From assembly GCF_027484705.1 (NCBI RefSeq), contig NZ_JAIXSL010000009.1:1-42891 (forward strand): DNA of 42,891 bases, read 5' to 3'. The notes under the pieces were generated by a model. It was not told where the DNA came from. It saw only the letters and a list, made by a program, of their open reading frames with translations, and searched no databases. Made by a program: the position numbers and the translations under genes. How positions within the stretch are numbered: position 1 is the first letter of the stretch; every line of letters begins with the position of its first letter. Positions 16,915 through 25,631 of the stretch are shown in pieces. This DNA is from Flavobacterium sp. GTDB lineage: Bacteria > Bacteroidota > Bacteroidia > Flavobacteriales > Flavobacteriaceae.

Positions 16915-17454
16915 ATGGAAAAGAAGCATGACACGTTAGAAGACGTTTTTAAAAAACTCGAACACCAATGGGACATCGAAGACCTTGATGAAAACCATTA
17001 CGACCGGTTTATCGCCAAAAGAGCCGCAAAAAAAAGCAAGAAAAAATATTGGTATTCGTTGTCGGTAGCGGCCTCAATTGTAGTTTTGATTGGTTGTTTC
17101 ACTTTTTTGAACCACAAAAACGAACCTGCGAAAAATTTATCGCTCGCCTCCCGGGAAACGCAGCAAACGGATTCGATTTTCAGCTGCATGATCAAAATGG
17201 AACTCGATAAGATCAAAGAAAAAAAATCGCCGGTCAACGAAAAAATCATTGCCGATGCGATGGCGCAGATGAGAATACTCGATGCCGATTATGAAAAAAT
17301 CAAACAGGAACTGCACAAAAATGGCGAGAACAAACAAATCATTTTTGCGATGATTCGAAACCTCAAAACCAGAATCTCATTCCTCGAAAATGTGCTAGAT
17401 CAAATCAATAACACTGAAAAACTAATTACCATTACTGATGAAAAAACTATATAA
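16915..17454 (+). CDS. Small single-pass membrane protein, putative anti-sigma factor
   Basis: 179 aa with a basic cytoplasmic N-terminus (1-45, KRAAKKSKKK), one transmembrane helix (about 46-65, YSLSVAASIVVLIGCFTFL) and an extracytoplasmic helical region predicted as coiled coil (about 90-170). It has no zinc-binding HxxxCxxC anti-sigma motif. Its position directly after an ECF sigma gene (25 bp gap) and its topology are those of an anti-sigma factor, which is the basis of the assignment; sequence similarity alone would not settle it. Its 3' end overlaps the start of the next gene by 17 bp, suggesting translational coupling. Confidence 0.7.
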   Translation: MEKKHDTLEDVFKKLEHQWDIEDLDENHYDRFIAKRAAKKSKKKYWYSLSVAASIVVLIGCFTFLNHKNEPAKNLSLASRETQQTDSIFSCMIKMELDKIKEKKSPVNEKIIADAMAQMRILDADYEKIKQELHKNGENKQIIFAMIRNLKTRISFLENVLDQINNTEKLITITDEKTI

Positions 17455-18493
17455 TTTACTGCTGCTATTGCCTTTGATGGTCATCGGCAACAACATCGAC
17501 TTAGGCAGATTCACCAAACAAAAGGAAATCAAAAAAGCCTACATCGTCAATTCCGACGCGGGAATATCGATCAAAAATTCGTACGGAAACGTGTATGTCA
17601 CAACCTGGGATGAAGACAAAATCGAATTGAATATCGTCATCAAAGTCAGCGGCGACAACGAAAAATGGGTCCAAAAAAGAATCGATGACATCGATGTTAC
17701 CATCGAAGCGCTAAAATCGATGGTGACCGCCGAGACCAAACTGACCAAATCGATGTATTCCTTCAACGGAAAAGACAACAATTTCGAGATCAATTACACA
17801 GTCAAAATCCCGAAAAACGGTTCGGTTAAAATCAACAACAAATACGGCACGATTACTACGACAGATTTGTATGCCAACACCAACCTCAACTGCGAATACG
17901 GCCGATTGTCATTAGGCCGACTCAACGGAAACTCGAATGTCATTTCGTTCGATTATTGCCAGAAATCTACGATTGAATATCTCAAAACGGCAGCGATTTC
18001 CGCCGATTATTCAGGATTGACACTCAACGAATTCGGCAAAATAAGTCTCAACGCCGATTATACCGATTGTAACATCGGGAACGGCAATGACATCAAATAC
18101 GACTGCAGTTATGGCAAACTGAATTTGGGCAACATCAATACTGTGGAAGGCAACGGCGATTACCTGACGTTTCGTGTAAAACAGGTTTCGAATACGCTCA
18201 GAATCAGTGGTGATTACAGCAAAATCAATATTGATGAAATCGATGCGAAAGCCAATTACGTCAGTATCGATTCCGATTACACTGCGGTAGATATAGGTTT
18301 CGCACCGGATTTTTACTTCAATTTTGACATCAGCCTTAAATACGCCAACTTAAAATACGACCGCGATTTTGAGTTCAGCAACAAACAGGAAACCTCTTTT
18401 TCCAAAAATTATCAAGGTTATTACAAGAAAAGCGGCGTCAATAAAATCAGTATCCGTTCGGAATATGGCAATGTTTCTTTATTTAAAAAATAG
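17438..18493 (+). CDS. Secreted DUF4097/adhesin-like beta-repeat protein
   Basis: 351-aa exported protein with a signal peptide (1-18, MKKLYNLLLLLPLMVIGNN). The rest is rich in short beta strands with repeating N/D-Y-G and S-x-D-Y-T patterns (IKNSYGNVYV, INNKYGTITT, ISADYSGLTL, LNADYTDCNIG, ISGDYSKINI, IDSDYTAVDIG, IRSEYGNVSL), which suggest a parallel beta-helix or stacked-strand fold as in DUF4097/putative auto-transporter adhesin proteins. It overlaps the anti-sigma-like gene by 17 bp and precedes the GIN-domain gene by 23 bp. Function unknown; possibly a regulated envelope target or a sensor ligand of the sigma system. Confidence 0.75.
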   Translation: MKKLYNLLLLLPLMVIGNNIDLGRFTKQKEIKKAYIVNSDAGISIKNSYGNVYVTTWDEDKIELNIVIKVSGDNEKWVQKRIDDIDVTIEALKSMVTAETKLTKSMYSFNGKDNNFEINYTVKIPKNGSVKINNKYGTITTTDLYANTNLNCEYGRLSLGRLNGNSNVISFDYCQKSTIEYLKTAAISADYSGLTLNEFGKISLNADYTDCNIGNGNDIKYDCSYGKLNLGNINTVEGNGDYLTFRVKQVSNTLRISGDYSKINIDEIDAKANYVSIDSDYTAVDIGFAPDFYFNFDISLKYANLKYDRDFEFSNKQETSFSKNYQGYYKKSGVNKISIRSEYGNVSLFKK

Positions 18494-18516
18494 TTTCAAT
18501 CATCAAATCAATCAAC

Positions 18517-19245
18517 ATGAAAACAACAAAAATCATTTTAATCGCATTACTTCTCCCTTTGTTTGTTAATGCGCAATGGAATTCAAAAGACAGAATTAAA
18601 GGCAACGGCAAGATGGTTACTAAAAACATCTCAACGGCAAATTATGATGCGATTCGCGTCAGTGGCTTTTTCGATGTGGAACTCGTTTCGGGCGAAGAAG
18701 GAAAAATCACGCTCAAAGCCGAAGAAAATTTAGTCGAATACATCGAAATCAAAGTTGATAATAACACTTTGAAAATAGGCGTCGAAAAAGGTTTCAATAT
18801 TGCCACAAGCCGCGGTTATAAAGTTTTGATTACGGTTCCTTTTGAAAGCATCAACGAAGTTTCTCTCGCAGGTTCGGGCGATATCAATACCAGAAATGCC
18901 ATCAAAGCGAGCGAATTCAAGTCGACACTGTCGGGTTCGGGCGATCTTCATCTTGAAGTGAATGCCAAAGAAGTCAGTAGCGAAGTTACAGGTTCGGGCG
19001 ACATGACCTTAAAAGGTACAGCGGATAATTTCAAATGCAGCGTGGTTGGTTCGGGCGATATGAACGCCTCGGCTTTAAAAAGCGACATTGTTTCAGCGAA
19101 AGTAACGGGTTCCGGAGATTGCCAAGTATACTGTAGCGAAAATCTCGAAGCGAGAGTCGTGGGTTCGGGCGACATCCATTATTATGGTGATCCGAAGAAA
19201 AAAGATACGAAAGTGACCGGTTCGGGTGACATTTCGAAAGGATAA
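18517..19245 (+). CDS. Head GIN domain (DUF2807) protein with seven GSGD repeats
   Basis: 242-aa exported protein: signal peptide (1-20, ending VNAQ), then the head-GIN region (about 40-110, ANYDAIRVSGFFDVELVSGE...LKIGV) and a repeat region in which GSGD recurs seven times (119, 140, 159, 178, 198, 216 and 235) at 18-21 residue intervals, typical of a stacked beta-strand (solenoid-like) fold in DUF2807. At DNA level most repeats share GGTTCGGGCGA. It is the last gene of the ECF sigma operon and is followed by a strong terminator. No enzymatic function is known for the family; cell-envelope location is inferred. Confidence 0.88.
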   Translation: MKTTKIILIALLLPLFVNAQWNSKDRIKGNGKMVTKNISTANYDAIRVSGFFDVELVSGEEGKITLKAEENLVEYIEIKVDNNTLKIGVEKGFNIATSRGYKVLITVPFESINEVSLAGSGDINTRNAIKASEFKSTLSGSGDLHLEVNAKEVSSEVTGSGDMTLKGTADNFKCSVVGSGDMNASALKSDIVSAKVTGSGDCQVYCSENLEARVVGSGDIHYYGDPKKKDTKVTGSGDISKG

Positions 19246-19268
19246 AAGGAAAAGGTTTTTATTAATTT

Positions 19269-19303
19269 AAAAAGTGCGCTATTGGTTTAGGGCACTTTTT
19301 TTT
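19269..19303. terminator. Convergent bidirectional terminator
   Basis: AAAAAGTGC and GCACTTTTT arms enclose about 14 nt, with T tails on both strands. It serves the plus-strand sigma operon and the minus-strand UMF1 gene; the stop codon of the latter (19279-19281) lies inside the hairpin loop. Confidence 0.8.
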
Positions 19304-20607
19304 GGAATCCTGCGTAGTAAAATCACGCCGACAATAAAGAATGATGCAAGGAAAACAATCGCAAACCGCGGGCTTCCGGTAATCTGGTCGATGATGCCGT
19401 AAACGCACATGCCAATCACAATTCCAACTTTCTCGGAAACGTCATAGAAACTAAAGAACGAAGCTGTGTCTTCGGTTTCGGGTAATAATTTGGAATAAGT
19501 TGAGCGCGACAAAGCCTGAATGCCGCCCATGACCAAACCGACAAGCGCCGCCATAATATAAAAGTGAATCGGCAAAACCATAAAATACGCCAGAATGCAA
19601 AGCACAATCCAGAAGCAATTGATCGCAATCAAAGTCGGAATGTTGCCAAATTTCTCAGAAGCTCTCGATGTCAAAACCGCGCCGGCAATCGCTATAAGCT
19701 GAATCAACAAAATGCAAATAATCAAACCTGTTGTGCTTTGGGCTTTAGATTCCCACTGGATTTCCTGCGCGCCGAAATAAGTCGCAATCAGCATCACGGT
19801 TTGAACCGCCATGCTATAGACAAAAAAACCTGAAAGATATCTTTTAAGAATTATGTTTTCAGAGAGCAAATGCCACACTTTTTTGAGTTCCTTGAATCCG
19901 TTAAAAATGACATGCTTGGATACTTTTCGGTCATTGCTTTTGTTTCCTTTGGGCAAATAATAATAGGTGTACTGGCTGAAGACGATCCACCAGATGCCGA
20001 CCATCACAAACGAATAACGCATTGCTTTCATCGCAGCCTCGCCTTCCGTTCCTGTGATATGGAACAGTTGCGGTTTCATGACCATCGCCAAATTGACGAT
20101 CAGCAAAATGACGCTTCCGATATATCCTAAAGAATATCCTTTGGCGCTCACACGATCCTGTTGTTCGGGAAACGCAATATCAGGCAAATACGAATTGTAG
20201 AAAACCAAACTCGCCCAAAAACCGATCAATCCCAAAAAATAAAAAAGTAACCCGAGATATAGCGAATCGAGGCTGAACCAATTCAAACCGATACAAGACA
20301 ACGCGCCCAAGTAACAAAAGAAACGCATAAAATCCTTTTTATTTCCGACATAATCTGCGATGCCCGACAACAAAGGAGAAATCACAGCCACGACCAAAAA
20401 AGCAGCAGCCGTAACGAAACTGATGAGTGCTGAATTCTTGATTTCAGTGCCAAATAGATGAATGTAATGGTTTCTGTCGCTGAACAACGCTTCATAGAAA
20501 ATCGGAAATATCGCCGAGGAAATCACTAACGGATACACCGAGTTTGCCCAATCATAAAACGCCCATGCGTTCAGCAGTTTCTTATCGCCTTTTGGTAAGT
20601 CAGCCAT
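19279..20607 (-). CDS. MFS transporter, UMF1 family (Atg22-like)
   Basis: 442-aa inner-membrane transporter with about 12 hydrophobic segments. The N-terminus LLNAWAFYDWANSVYPLVISSAIFPIFYEALF is the hallmark of the UMF1/Atg22-like MFS group; GIADYVGNKKDFMRFFCYLG is the conserved loop between TM2 and TM3, and GGIQALSRSTYSKLLPETEDTASFFSFYDVSEK is the second-half signature. Eukaryotic Atg22 exports vacuolar amino acids, but substrates of bacterial members are uncertain. It is transcribed convergently with the ECF sigma operon and divergently from the beta-lactamase-fold gene, so it is probably monocistronic. Confidence 0.9.
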   Translation of the reverse strand: MADLPKGDKKLLNAWAFYDWANSVYPLVISSAIFPIFYEALFSDRNHYIHLFGTEIKNSALISFVTAAAFLVVAVISPLLSGIADYVGNKKDFMRFFCYLGALSCIGLNWFSLDSLYLGLLFYFLGLIGFWASLVFYNSYLPDIAFPEQQDRVSAKGYSLGYIGSVILLIVNLAMVMKPQLFHITGTEGEAAMKAMRYSFVMVGIWWIVFSQYTYYYLPKGNKSNDRKVSKHVIFNGFKELKKVWHLLSENIILKRYLSGFFVYSMAVQTVMLIATYFGAQEIQWESKAQSTTGLIICILLIQLIAIAGAVLTSRASEKFGNIPTLIAINCFWIVLCILAYFMVLPIHFYIMAALVGLVMGGIQALSRSTYSKLLPETEDTASFFSFYDVSEKVGIVIGMCVYGIIDQITGSPRFAIVFLASFFIVGVILLRRIPKKSALNQ

Positions 20608-20762
20608 GTTGTTTGGTTTTCGTTTAGGCGAATTTATTCATTTTTTTAAATGAAAAGTGAAATCATGGCTATTTTAAAATTAAATTTAGGACATCAAAAG
20701 ATTATGACCGCTGCCGTTAAACGAAATGGACGTCTTTTGGTCTTAGCCTAAATTTAAAAAAG

Positions 20763-22067
20763 TTGATGATGAAAAAAACCTGTTTACTTCCGCTACTGAT
20801 TTTGCTTTTGAATCTAAATATTCGAGCGCAAAGTCTCTATTATCCACCTGTCGACAATAATGCGACATGGGAAACTACGGATCCGGCTTCGTTAGGTTGG
20901 TGCCCGGAACGCATCAACAATCTATATACTTTTCTGGAGCAGGAAAACACCAAAGGTTTCATCATCCTCAAAGATGGGAAAATCGTACTGGAACATTATT
21001 TCGGAACTTTCACCGCGCAAAGTTTATGGTATTGGGCGTCGGCAGGAAAAACGATTACATCATTCTTGGTCGGAAAAGCGCAGGAAGAAAATTTGCTGTC
21101 AATCAACAACAAAACCTCAACTTATTTAGGCGAAGGCTGGACCAATTGCACGCTGGCGCAGGAAAACAACATCTCGGTCAGAAACCAATTGACGATGACC
21201 ACCGGACTCGACGATGGCGTGACCGACAACCATTGCACGACAAATACCTGCCTCAGTTATCTCGCAGATTCAGGAACGCGCTGGGCTTATCACAACGCGC
21301 CTTATACTTTACTTGAAGGCGTTTTGGAAAATGCCACAGGGCAAACCATCAACAATTACACACAGTCAAAATTAAAAACGCCTACGGGGATGAACGGATT
21401 TTGGACAACCATTGATTATGACAACGTGTATTTCAGCAATGTCAGAAGCATGGCGCGTTTCGGGTTATTGATTCAAGGTCAAGGAGTATGGAACGGAACG
21501 TCTTTAATGAATGACACCGCTTATTTCAATGCGATGTTGAACACTTCGCAGGATCTCAACAAATCGTATGGCTATCTTTGGTGGCTCAACGGAAAACAGA
21601 GTTTTATGGTGCCCACGAGCCAAATCGTTTTTCCGGGTTCTTACGCGCCTGACGCCCCAGCCGATATGTTTGCGGCTATTGGCAAAAACGGACAAATTGC
21701 TAGCATCGCTCCAAGTAAAGGGCTTGTCGTGATTCGTATGGGCGACGCTCCGGATTCTTCGGAAGTGCCTTTCATTTTATGCAACCAGATTTGGCAGTAC
21801 ATCAACAATTTTGATTGCAATCTTGCTGTGAATGAAAATGCCTCAGAACCGATTTCGATTTATCCGAATCCGGCGCATCATACCATCCAGATTGCGCATT
21901 TGTCCGACGAGAAATATGAAGTAAAAATCTTCAATTTCATCGGAAAACTGATGCTCGAAAAAAGCAATGAAAATGCGATTGACATCTCAAATCTGGCTCG
22001 TGGAATTTATTTCATCAAAGTCATTCAAGGTGGTAAAATTCAAACCAAAAAGTTCCTTAAAAATTGA
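20763..22067 (+). CDS. Serine hydrolase (beta-lactamase/class C fold) with T9SS sorting domain
   Basis: Secreted 434-aa enzyme of the beta-lactamase-related family (PF00144-type). A signal peptide (about 1-22) is followed by the catalytic domain, with the nucleophile motif SAGK (Ser93-Lys96) in LWYWASAGKTITSF and the tyrosine motif Y176-H-N178. The third, KTG-like motif is less certain. The C-terminal 75 residues form a T9SS sorting domain (IYPNPAHHTIQI, then ARGIYFIKV), so the enzyme is predicted to be surface-attached or released. Family members include esterases, D-amino-acid peptidases and 6-aminohexanoate-oligomer hydrolases; antibiotic hydrolysis is not implied. It appears to be a single-gene unit. 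Confidence 0.88.
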   Translation: MMMKKTCLLPLLILLLNLNIRAQSLYYPPVDNNATWETTDPASLGWCPERINNLYTFLEQENTKGFIILKDGKIVLEHYFGTFTAQSLWYWASAGKTITSFLVGKAQEENLLSINNKTSTYLGEGWTNCTLAQENNISVRNQLTMTTGLDDGVTDNHCTTNTCLSYLADSGTRWAYHNAPYTLLEGVLENATGQTINNYTQSKLKTPTGMNGFWTTIDYDNVYFSNVRSMARFGLLIQGQGVWNGTSLMNDTAYFNAMLNTSQDLNKSYGYLWWLNGKQSFMVPTSQIVFPGSYAPDAPADMFAAIGKNGQIASIAPSKGLVVIRMGDAPDSSEVPFILCNQIWQYINNFDCNLAVNENASEPISIYPNPAHHTIQIAHLSDEKYEVKIFNFIGKLMLEKSNENAIDISNLARGIYFIKVIQGGKIQTKKFLKN

Positions 22068-22136
22068 TTTTAGCCAGCGAATTGGTGTTTCTCAACGATA
22101 AAAAAGTAGGTTACATCTAAATAATTTTACTTTTCA

Positions 22137-22165
22137 TTGTGACGGAAGTTTAATTTATAACTTTA
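22137..22165 (+). promoter_or_regulatory. Candidate promoter of the second leucine-rich T9SS gene
   Basis: TTG at 22137-22139 and TAACTTTA at 22158-22165, spaced 18 bp, resemble the Bacteroidota TTG-N17-23-TAnnTTTG promoter with a mismatch at the last position. It lies 21 bp before the ATG at 22187. Confidence 0.35.
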
Positions 22166-22186
22166 AAAAATTAAACTCCATCTACC

Positions 22187-24676
22187 ATGAAGAATTATTA
22201 TCTTTTCATCGCATTTTGTTTCGCACTGACAACCCAAAGTCAGAGCATTAATTTTGCCGATGCCAATTTTAAAGCAGAAATATTATCGTCTTTAGGGCGG
22301 AATTTCTCCGGGGAATTCATCAGCATTGATGCCAATAATAACGGCGAAATAGAAGTCAGTGAAGCGCAACAGATACAACGCTTATATGTTTCCCCCTACA
22401 CTGCTCCAATCAGATCGATATCAGGTGTTGAGTATTTCACTAATCTTGAAGAATTTACTTTACACATCAACGGAAACATGACCGATCCCGCCAATATCGA
22501 CATTAGCGTATTGCCCAATCTCAAATCATTCAACTGTGTCGCCTATACGACAGGCACGCTGACTGTTAATGGCCTCAGCAATCTTACGAAAATAAGTGTC
22601 CGTGGCTTTAGGCTTGGTACTATAAACCTCTCTGGGTTGCCTAATCTTCAGGTATTGAGCCTTGATGAATGTGCACTCACCTCAATAGATTTGAGCGTAT
22701 CGACCACTATTACAAACATATTTCTAGCCAATAACCCGTTGCTAACTTCAATCAATGTAAGCCCGCTCACCAATACGCTGCAGACATTGTTTCTAATCAA
22801 TAATTCGTTTACTACATTAGATGTCAGCGGCATGACATTACTAACGGATTTAGTTTGCAACGGCAATCTCCTTACTTCACTGAATGTCAATGGAGCTATT
22901 AATCTTGAGGATTTAAGATGCGAAGACAACCTGCTTCCTACACTCGATGTAAGCACGAATACGAACCTTTCCCGAATTGCTTGCGATAATAATCAATTGA
23001 CTGCACTTGATATTAGTGCCAATACCCATCTTTCCTATTTGTATTGTTCAGAAAACCATTTGACGGATTTGGATTTCAGCAACGCCAATTTCTTGAGTAT
23101 CCGCTGCAATGCGAACAATTTGGTGTCGATGAATCTCAAAAATAATTTCTATGATGGCGAAGTGCATCAGGGCAGTCATGGCTCAACGTATGGCGAGTTA
23201 GAGTTTAACGACAATCCTAACCTTCAATATATTTGTCTGGATGACATCGAAACGACCTACGTGCAAGGGAAAATAGCACAATATGGTTATGCGAATTGCC
23301 ACACCAATGGGTATTGTTCTTTCAACCCCGGAGGTACTTTTTATACTATTGAAGGCCATGCGAAATTCGACGCTGATGCAAATGGTTGTGATGTTGGCGA
23401 CATCAATTTTCCACTCCTGAAATTCGACATTAACGACGGAACAGCGACAACAAATATCATTACCGACACTTCAGGAAATTATACGATACCTGTGCAAGCT
23501 GACACTTATACAGTCACACCAATATTCGAAAACCCAAGCTATTTTCTGGTTTCTCCAGAAAGTGCTACCGTAACTTTTCCTGCGGAAACTTCTCCTTTTA
23601 ATCAAAATTTTTGCATCACACCCAACGGCATCCACAACGATTTAGAGGTGAATATCATCCCGATGAACCAAACCAGACCAGGTTTTGATGCGAAGTATAA
23701 AATTGTCTATAAAAACAAAGGCAATCAAACGCAATCCGGAACCGTAAGTTTGGCTTATAACGATGCGGTTATAGATTTTGTTAGTGCAAGCATTGCGCCT
23801 TCAAGTCAACCTATGAATTACATCAATTGGAATTTCACCAATCTACAACCTTTTGAAACCAAAGAATTTTTTATCACATTCAATGTCAATTCACCCGTTG
23901 AAACGCCTCCAGTAAATGGCGGTTTCGTATTAAATTATACGCTTTGCATCAATTCCGCATCAACCGACGAAACGCCGGCGGATAACATTTTCGTACTGCA
24001 TCAAACCGTCGTGAACTCTTTTGACCCTAACGATAAAATTTGTCTCGAAGGCAATACCATTGGCCCGGAAATGATTGGTAAATATGTGCATTACGTCATT
24101 CATTTTGAAAATACCGGCAACGCGAATGCCGAAAACATTGTCGTAAAGGATAAAATTGACACTACTAAATTCGATGTCTCAAGTTTGGTTCCAATCGCAG
24201 GAAGTCATCCGTTTGTCACTAAAATTTCAGACACCAACAAAGTGGAATTTATCTTCGAAAACATCAACCTTCCTTTTGATGATGCGAACAATGATGGTTT
24301 CATAGCATTCAAAATCAAAACCAATCCGACGATTAGTGCCGGAGATTCGTTCAGCAATTCGGCCAGCATTTATTTTGACTTTAATGCTCCGATTAATACC
24401 GAACCTGCGGTCACCGCGGTGCAACTTTTGGCCGATGACAGTTTCGAATTCGGAAATACGATCACTATTACGCCGAATCCTGCTGACGACATGATTCAGA
24501 TTTCGAATGTAGCTGATCCGGAATTTGAAGTTCAGATTAGCAACCTCTTAGGCAAAGTCATCCTGCAAAAAAACAACAGTAACCTAATTGATGTTTCTGG
24601 TTTGACTAAAGGCGTTTACTTCATTTCCATCAATCAGGGAAATCGAACCATTACCAAGAAACTGATTAAGAATTAA
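22187..24676 (+). CDS. T9SS-secreted leucine-rich repeat protein with EF-hand-like loop (paralogue)
   Basis: 829-aa secreted protein. Order: signal peptide (1-18), INFADANFKAEIL segment, EF-hand-like loop DANNNGEIEVSE (48-59), leucine-rich repeats (about 65-320, units such as LTDLVCNGNLLTSLNVNG and LSRIACDNNQLTALDISAN), a carboxypeptidase-like/SdrD-type strand segment (YTIEGHAKFDADANGCDVGD), a DUF11/DUF7619-like region with SFDPNDK and GNANAENIVVKDKIDTTKFD, and a T9SS sorting domain (ITPNPADDMIQISNV, then TKGVYFISI). It is a longer paralogue of the protein at 3-2096, with more LRR units; the region from the LRR end to the CTD is very similar. Ligand unknown; such LRRs often mediate binding or adhesion. 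Confidence 0.92.
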   Translation: MKNYYLFIAFCFALTTQSQSINFADANFKAEILSSLGRNFSGEFISIDANNNGEIEVSEAQQIQRLYVSPYTAPIRSISGVEYFTNLEEFTLHINGNMTDPANIDISVLPNLKSFNCVAYTTGTLTVNGLSNLTKISVRGFRLGTINLSGLPNLQVLSLDECALTSIDLSVSTTITNIFLANNPLLTSINVSPLTNTLQTLFLINNSFTTLDVSGMTLLTDLVCNGNLLTSLNVNGAINLEDLRCEDNLLPTLDVSTNTNLSRIACDNNQLTALDISANTHLSYLYCSENHLTDLDFSNANFLSIRCNANNLVSMNLKNNFYDGEVHQGSHGSTYGELEFNDNPNLQYICLDDIETTYVQGKIAQYGYANCHTNGYCSFNPGGTFYTIEGHAKFDADANGCDVGDINFPLLKFDINDGTATTNIITDTSGNYTIPVQADTYTVTPIFENPSYFLVSPESATVTFPAETSPFNQNFCITPNGIHNDLEVNIIPMNQTRPGFDAKYKIVYKNKGNQTQSGTVSLAYNDAVIDFVSASIAPSSQPMNYINWNFTNLQPFETKEFFITFNVNSPVETPPVNGGFVLNYTLCINSASTDETPADNIFVLHQTVVNSFDPNDKICLEGNTIGPEMIGKYVHYVIHFENTGNANAENIVVKDKIDTTKFDVSSLVPIAGSHPFVTKISDTNKVEFIFENINLPFDDANNDGFIAFKIKTNPTISAGDSFSNSASIYFDFNAPINTEPAVTAVQLLADDSFEFGNTITITPNPADDMIQISNVADPEFEVQISNLLGKVILQKNNSNLIDVSGLTKGVYFISINQGNRTITKKLIKN

Positions 24677-24677
24677 A

Positions 24678-24713
24678 ATAAAAAAGCCACTTCAAAACGA
24701 GTGGCTTTTTTAA
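24678..24713. terminator. Convergent bidirectional terminator
   Basis: AAAAAAGCCACT and AGTGGCTTTTTT form a perfect 12-bp stem around TCAAAACG. It serves the plus-strand LRR gene and the minus-strand M48 protease gene. Confidence 0.9.
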
Positions 24714-24729
24714 TATCCGTGAAATAGTC

Positions 24730-25542
24730 TTATTTGAATTTGACACCAAACTTAGCGGCTTCGGCTTTCGCCTCGGGAACCAAATTTTTGATGTTGGCAA
24801 TTCTTGTAGCATCCGATGGGTGTGTACTCATAAATTCCGGCGGTGCATTGCCTCCGGATTTCGCAGACATTCTTTGCCAGAAATTAACGGCCTGATCCGG
24901 ATTATAGCCTGCAATCGCCATGAGCGTCAAACCAATCTGATCGGCTTCGCTTTCGTGGCTTCTACTGAAAGGTAGCATCACTCCCACTTGCGATCCTAAA
25001 CCATATGCTTGTTGCAAAATCTGTTGTGTTTGTTCGCTTTTACCTCCTGCGGCAACCTGAACGCCTACAGCGCCAAGTTGTTGTAACTGCGCCGCACTCA
25101 TACGTTGTGCTCCGTGGTTGGCTAAGGCGTGAGATACTTCATGCCCCATAACCGTGGCCAAACCAGCTTCATCTTGTGTAATCGGTAAAATTCCGGAATA
25201 GACAACGATTTTTCCACCGGGCATACACCAGGCATTCACATCAGGGCTTTCTACCAATTTGTATTCCCATTGGTAACCATCGAGATAATGGTCTTGTCCG
25301 TTAGCTTTAAGCCAGCGTTCGGCGGCGTTTTTGATTTTAATCCCGACCGTTTCTACCCTTTTGGCATCCGTGGTTCCGGTGATGACTTTATTGGTCTTGA
25401 GAAACTCACCATACTGTTGGAATGCGGCTGGGAATATTTCGCTGTTCGAAACGAAATTCAAACTCTTTTTTCCTGTAAATGGGTTGGTAGCACACGCCAA
25501 AAATAAGCAGGTAACACCTAGGAATACAACATGTTTTTTCAT
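24730..25542 (-). CDS. M48-family metalloprotease lipoprotein (LoiP/YggG-like)
   Basis: Zinc metalloprotease lipoprotein, 270 aa from the ATG at 25542. This start gives a good lipoprotein signal peptide with lipobox FLAC (Cys17); the ATG 8 codons upstream adds a non-signal extension. The protease motif HEVSH (residues 134-138) provides two zinc ligands and the catalytic Glu; the third ligand is the first Glu of ESEADQIGL. ACATNPFTGKKSLNFVS and DVNAWCMPGGKIVVYSGIL are typical of periplasmic M48 lipoproteins, which degrade misfolded envelope proteins in other bacteria. It is probably a single-gene unit, tail-to-tail with the LRR gene. Confidence 0.93.
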   Translation of the reverse strand: MKKHVVFLGVTCLFLACATNPFTGKKSLNFVSNSEIFPAAFQQYGEFLKTNKVITGTTDAKRVETVGIKIKNAAERWLKANGQDHYLDGYQWEYKLVESPDVNAWCMPGGKIVVYSGILPITQDEAGLATVMGHEVSHALANHGAQRMSAAQLQQLGAVGVQVAAGGKSEQTQQILQQAYGLGSQVGVMLPFSRSHESEADQIGLTLMAIAGYNPDQAVNFWQRMSAKSGGNAPPEFMSTHPSDATRIANIKNLVPEAKAEAAKFGVKFK

Positions 25543-25631
25543 TGCCTCAATTTTTGATGGTAACAAAAGTACAATACAATATCAAATTATGACTTATAAA
25601 ATTACTATAATAGTTTCCAAAACAAAGTCGG

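Noticed and set aside
18868..19240. Possible CRISPR-like or tandem DNA repeat
   Set aside because: The periodicity is in the coding frame (GSGD codons), with no constant repeat and unique spacer pattern.
20763..22067. Antibiotic-resistance beta-lactamase
   Set aside because: It has the SxxK and YxN motifs of the wider family but a T9SS tail and no specific resistance-enzyme features; general serine hydrolase is the safer call.
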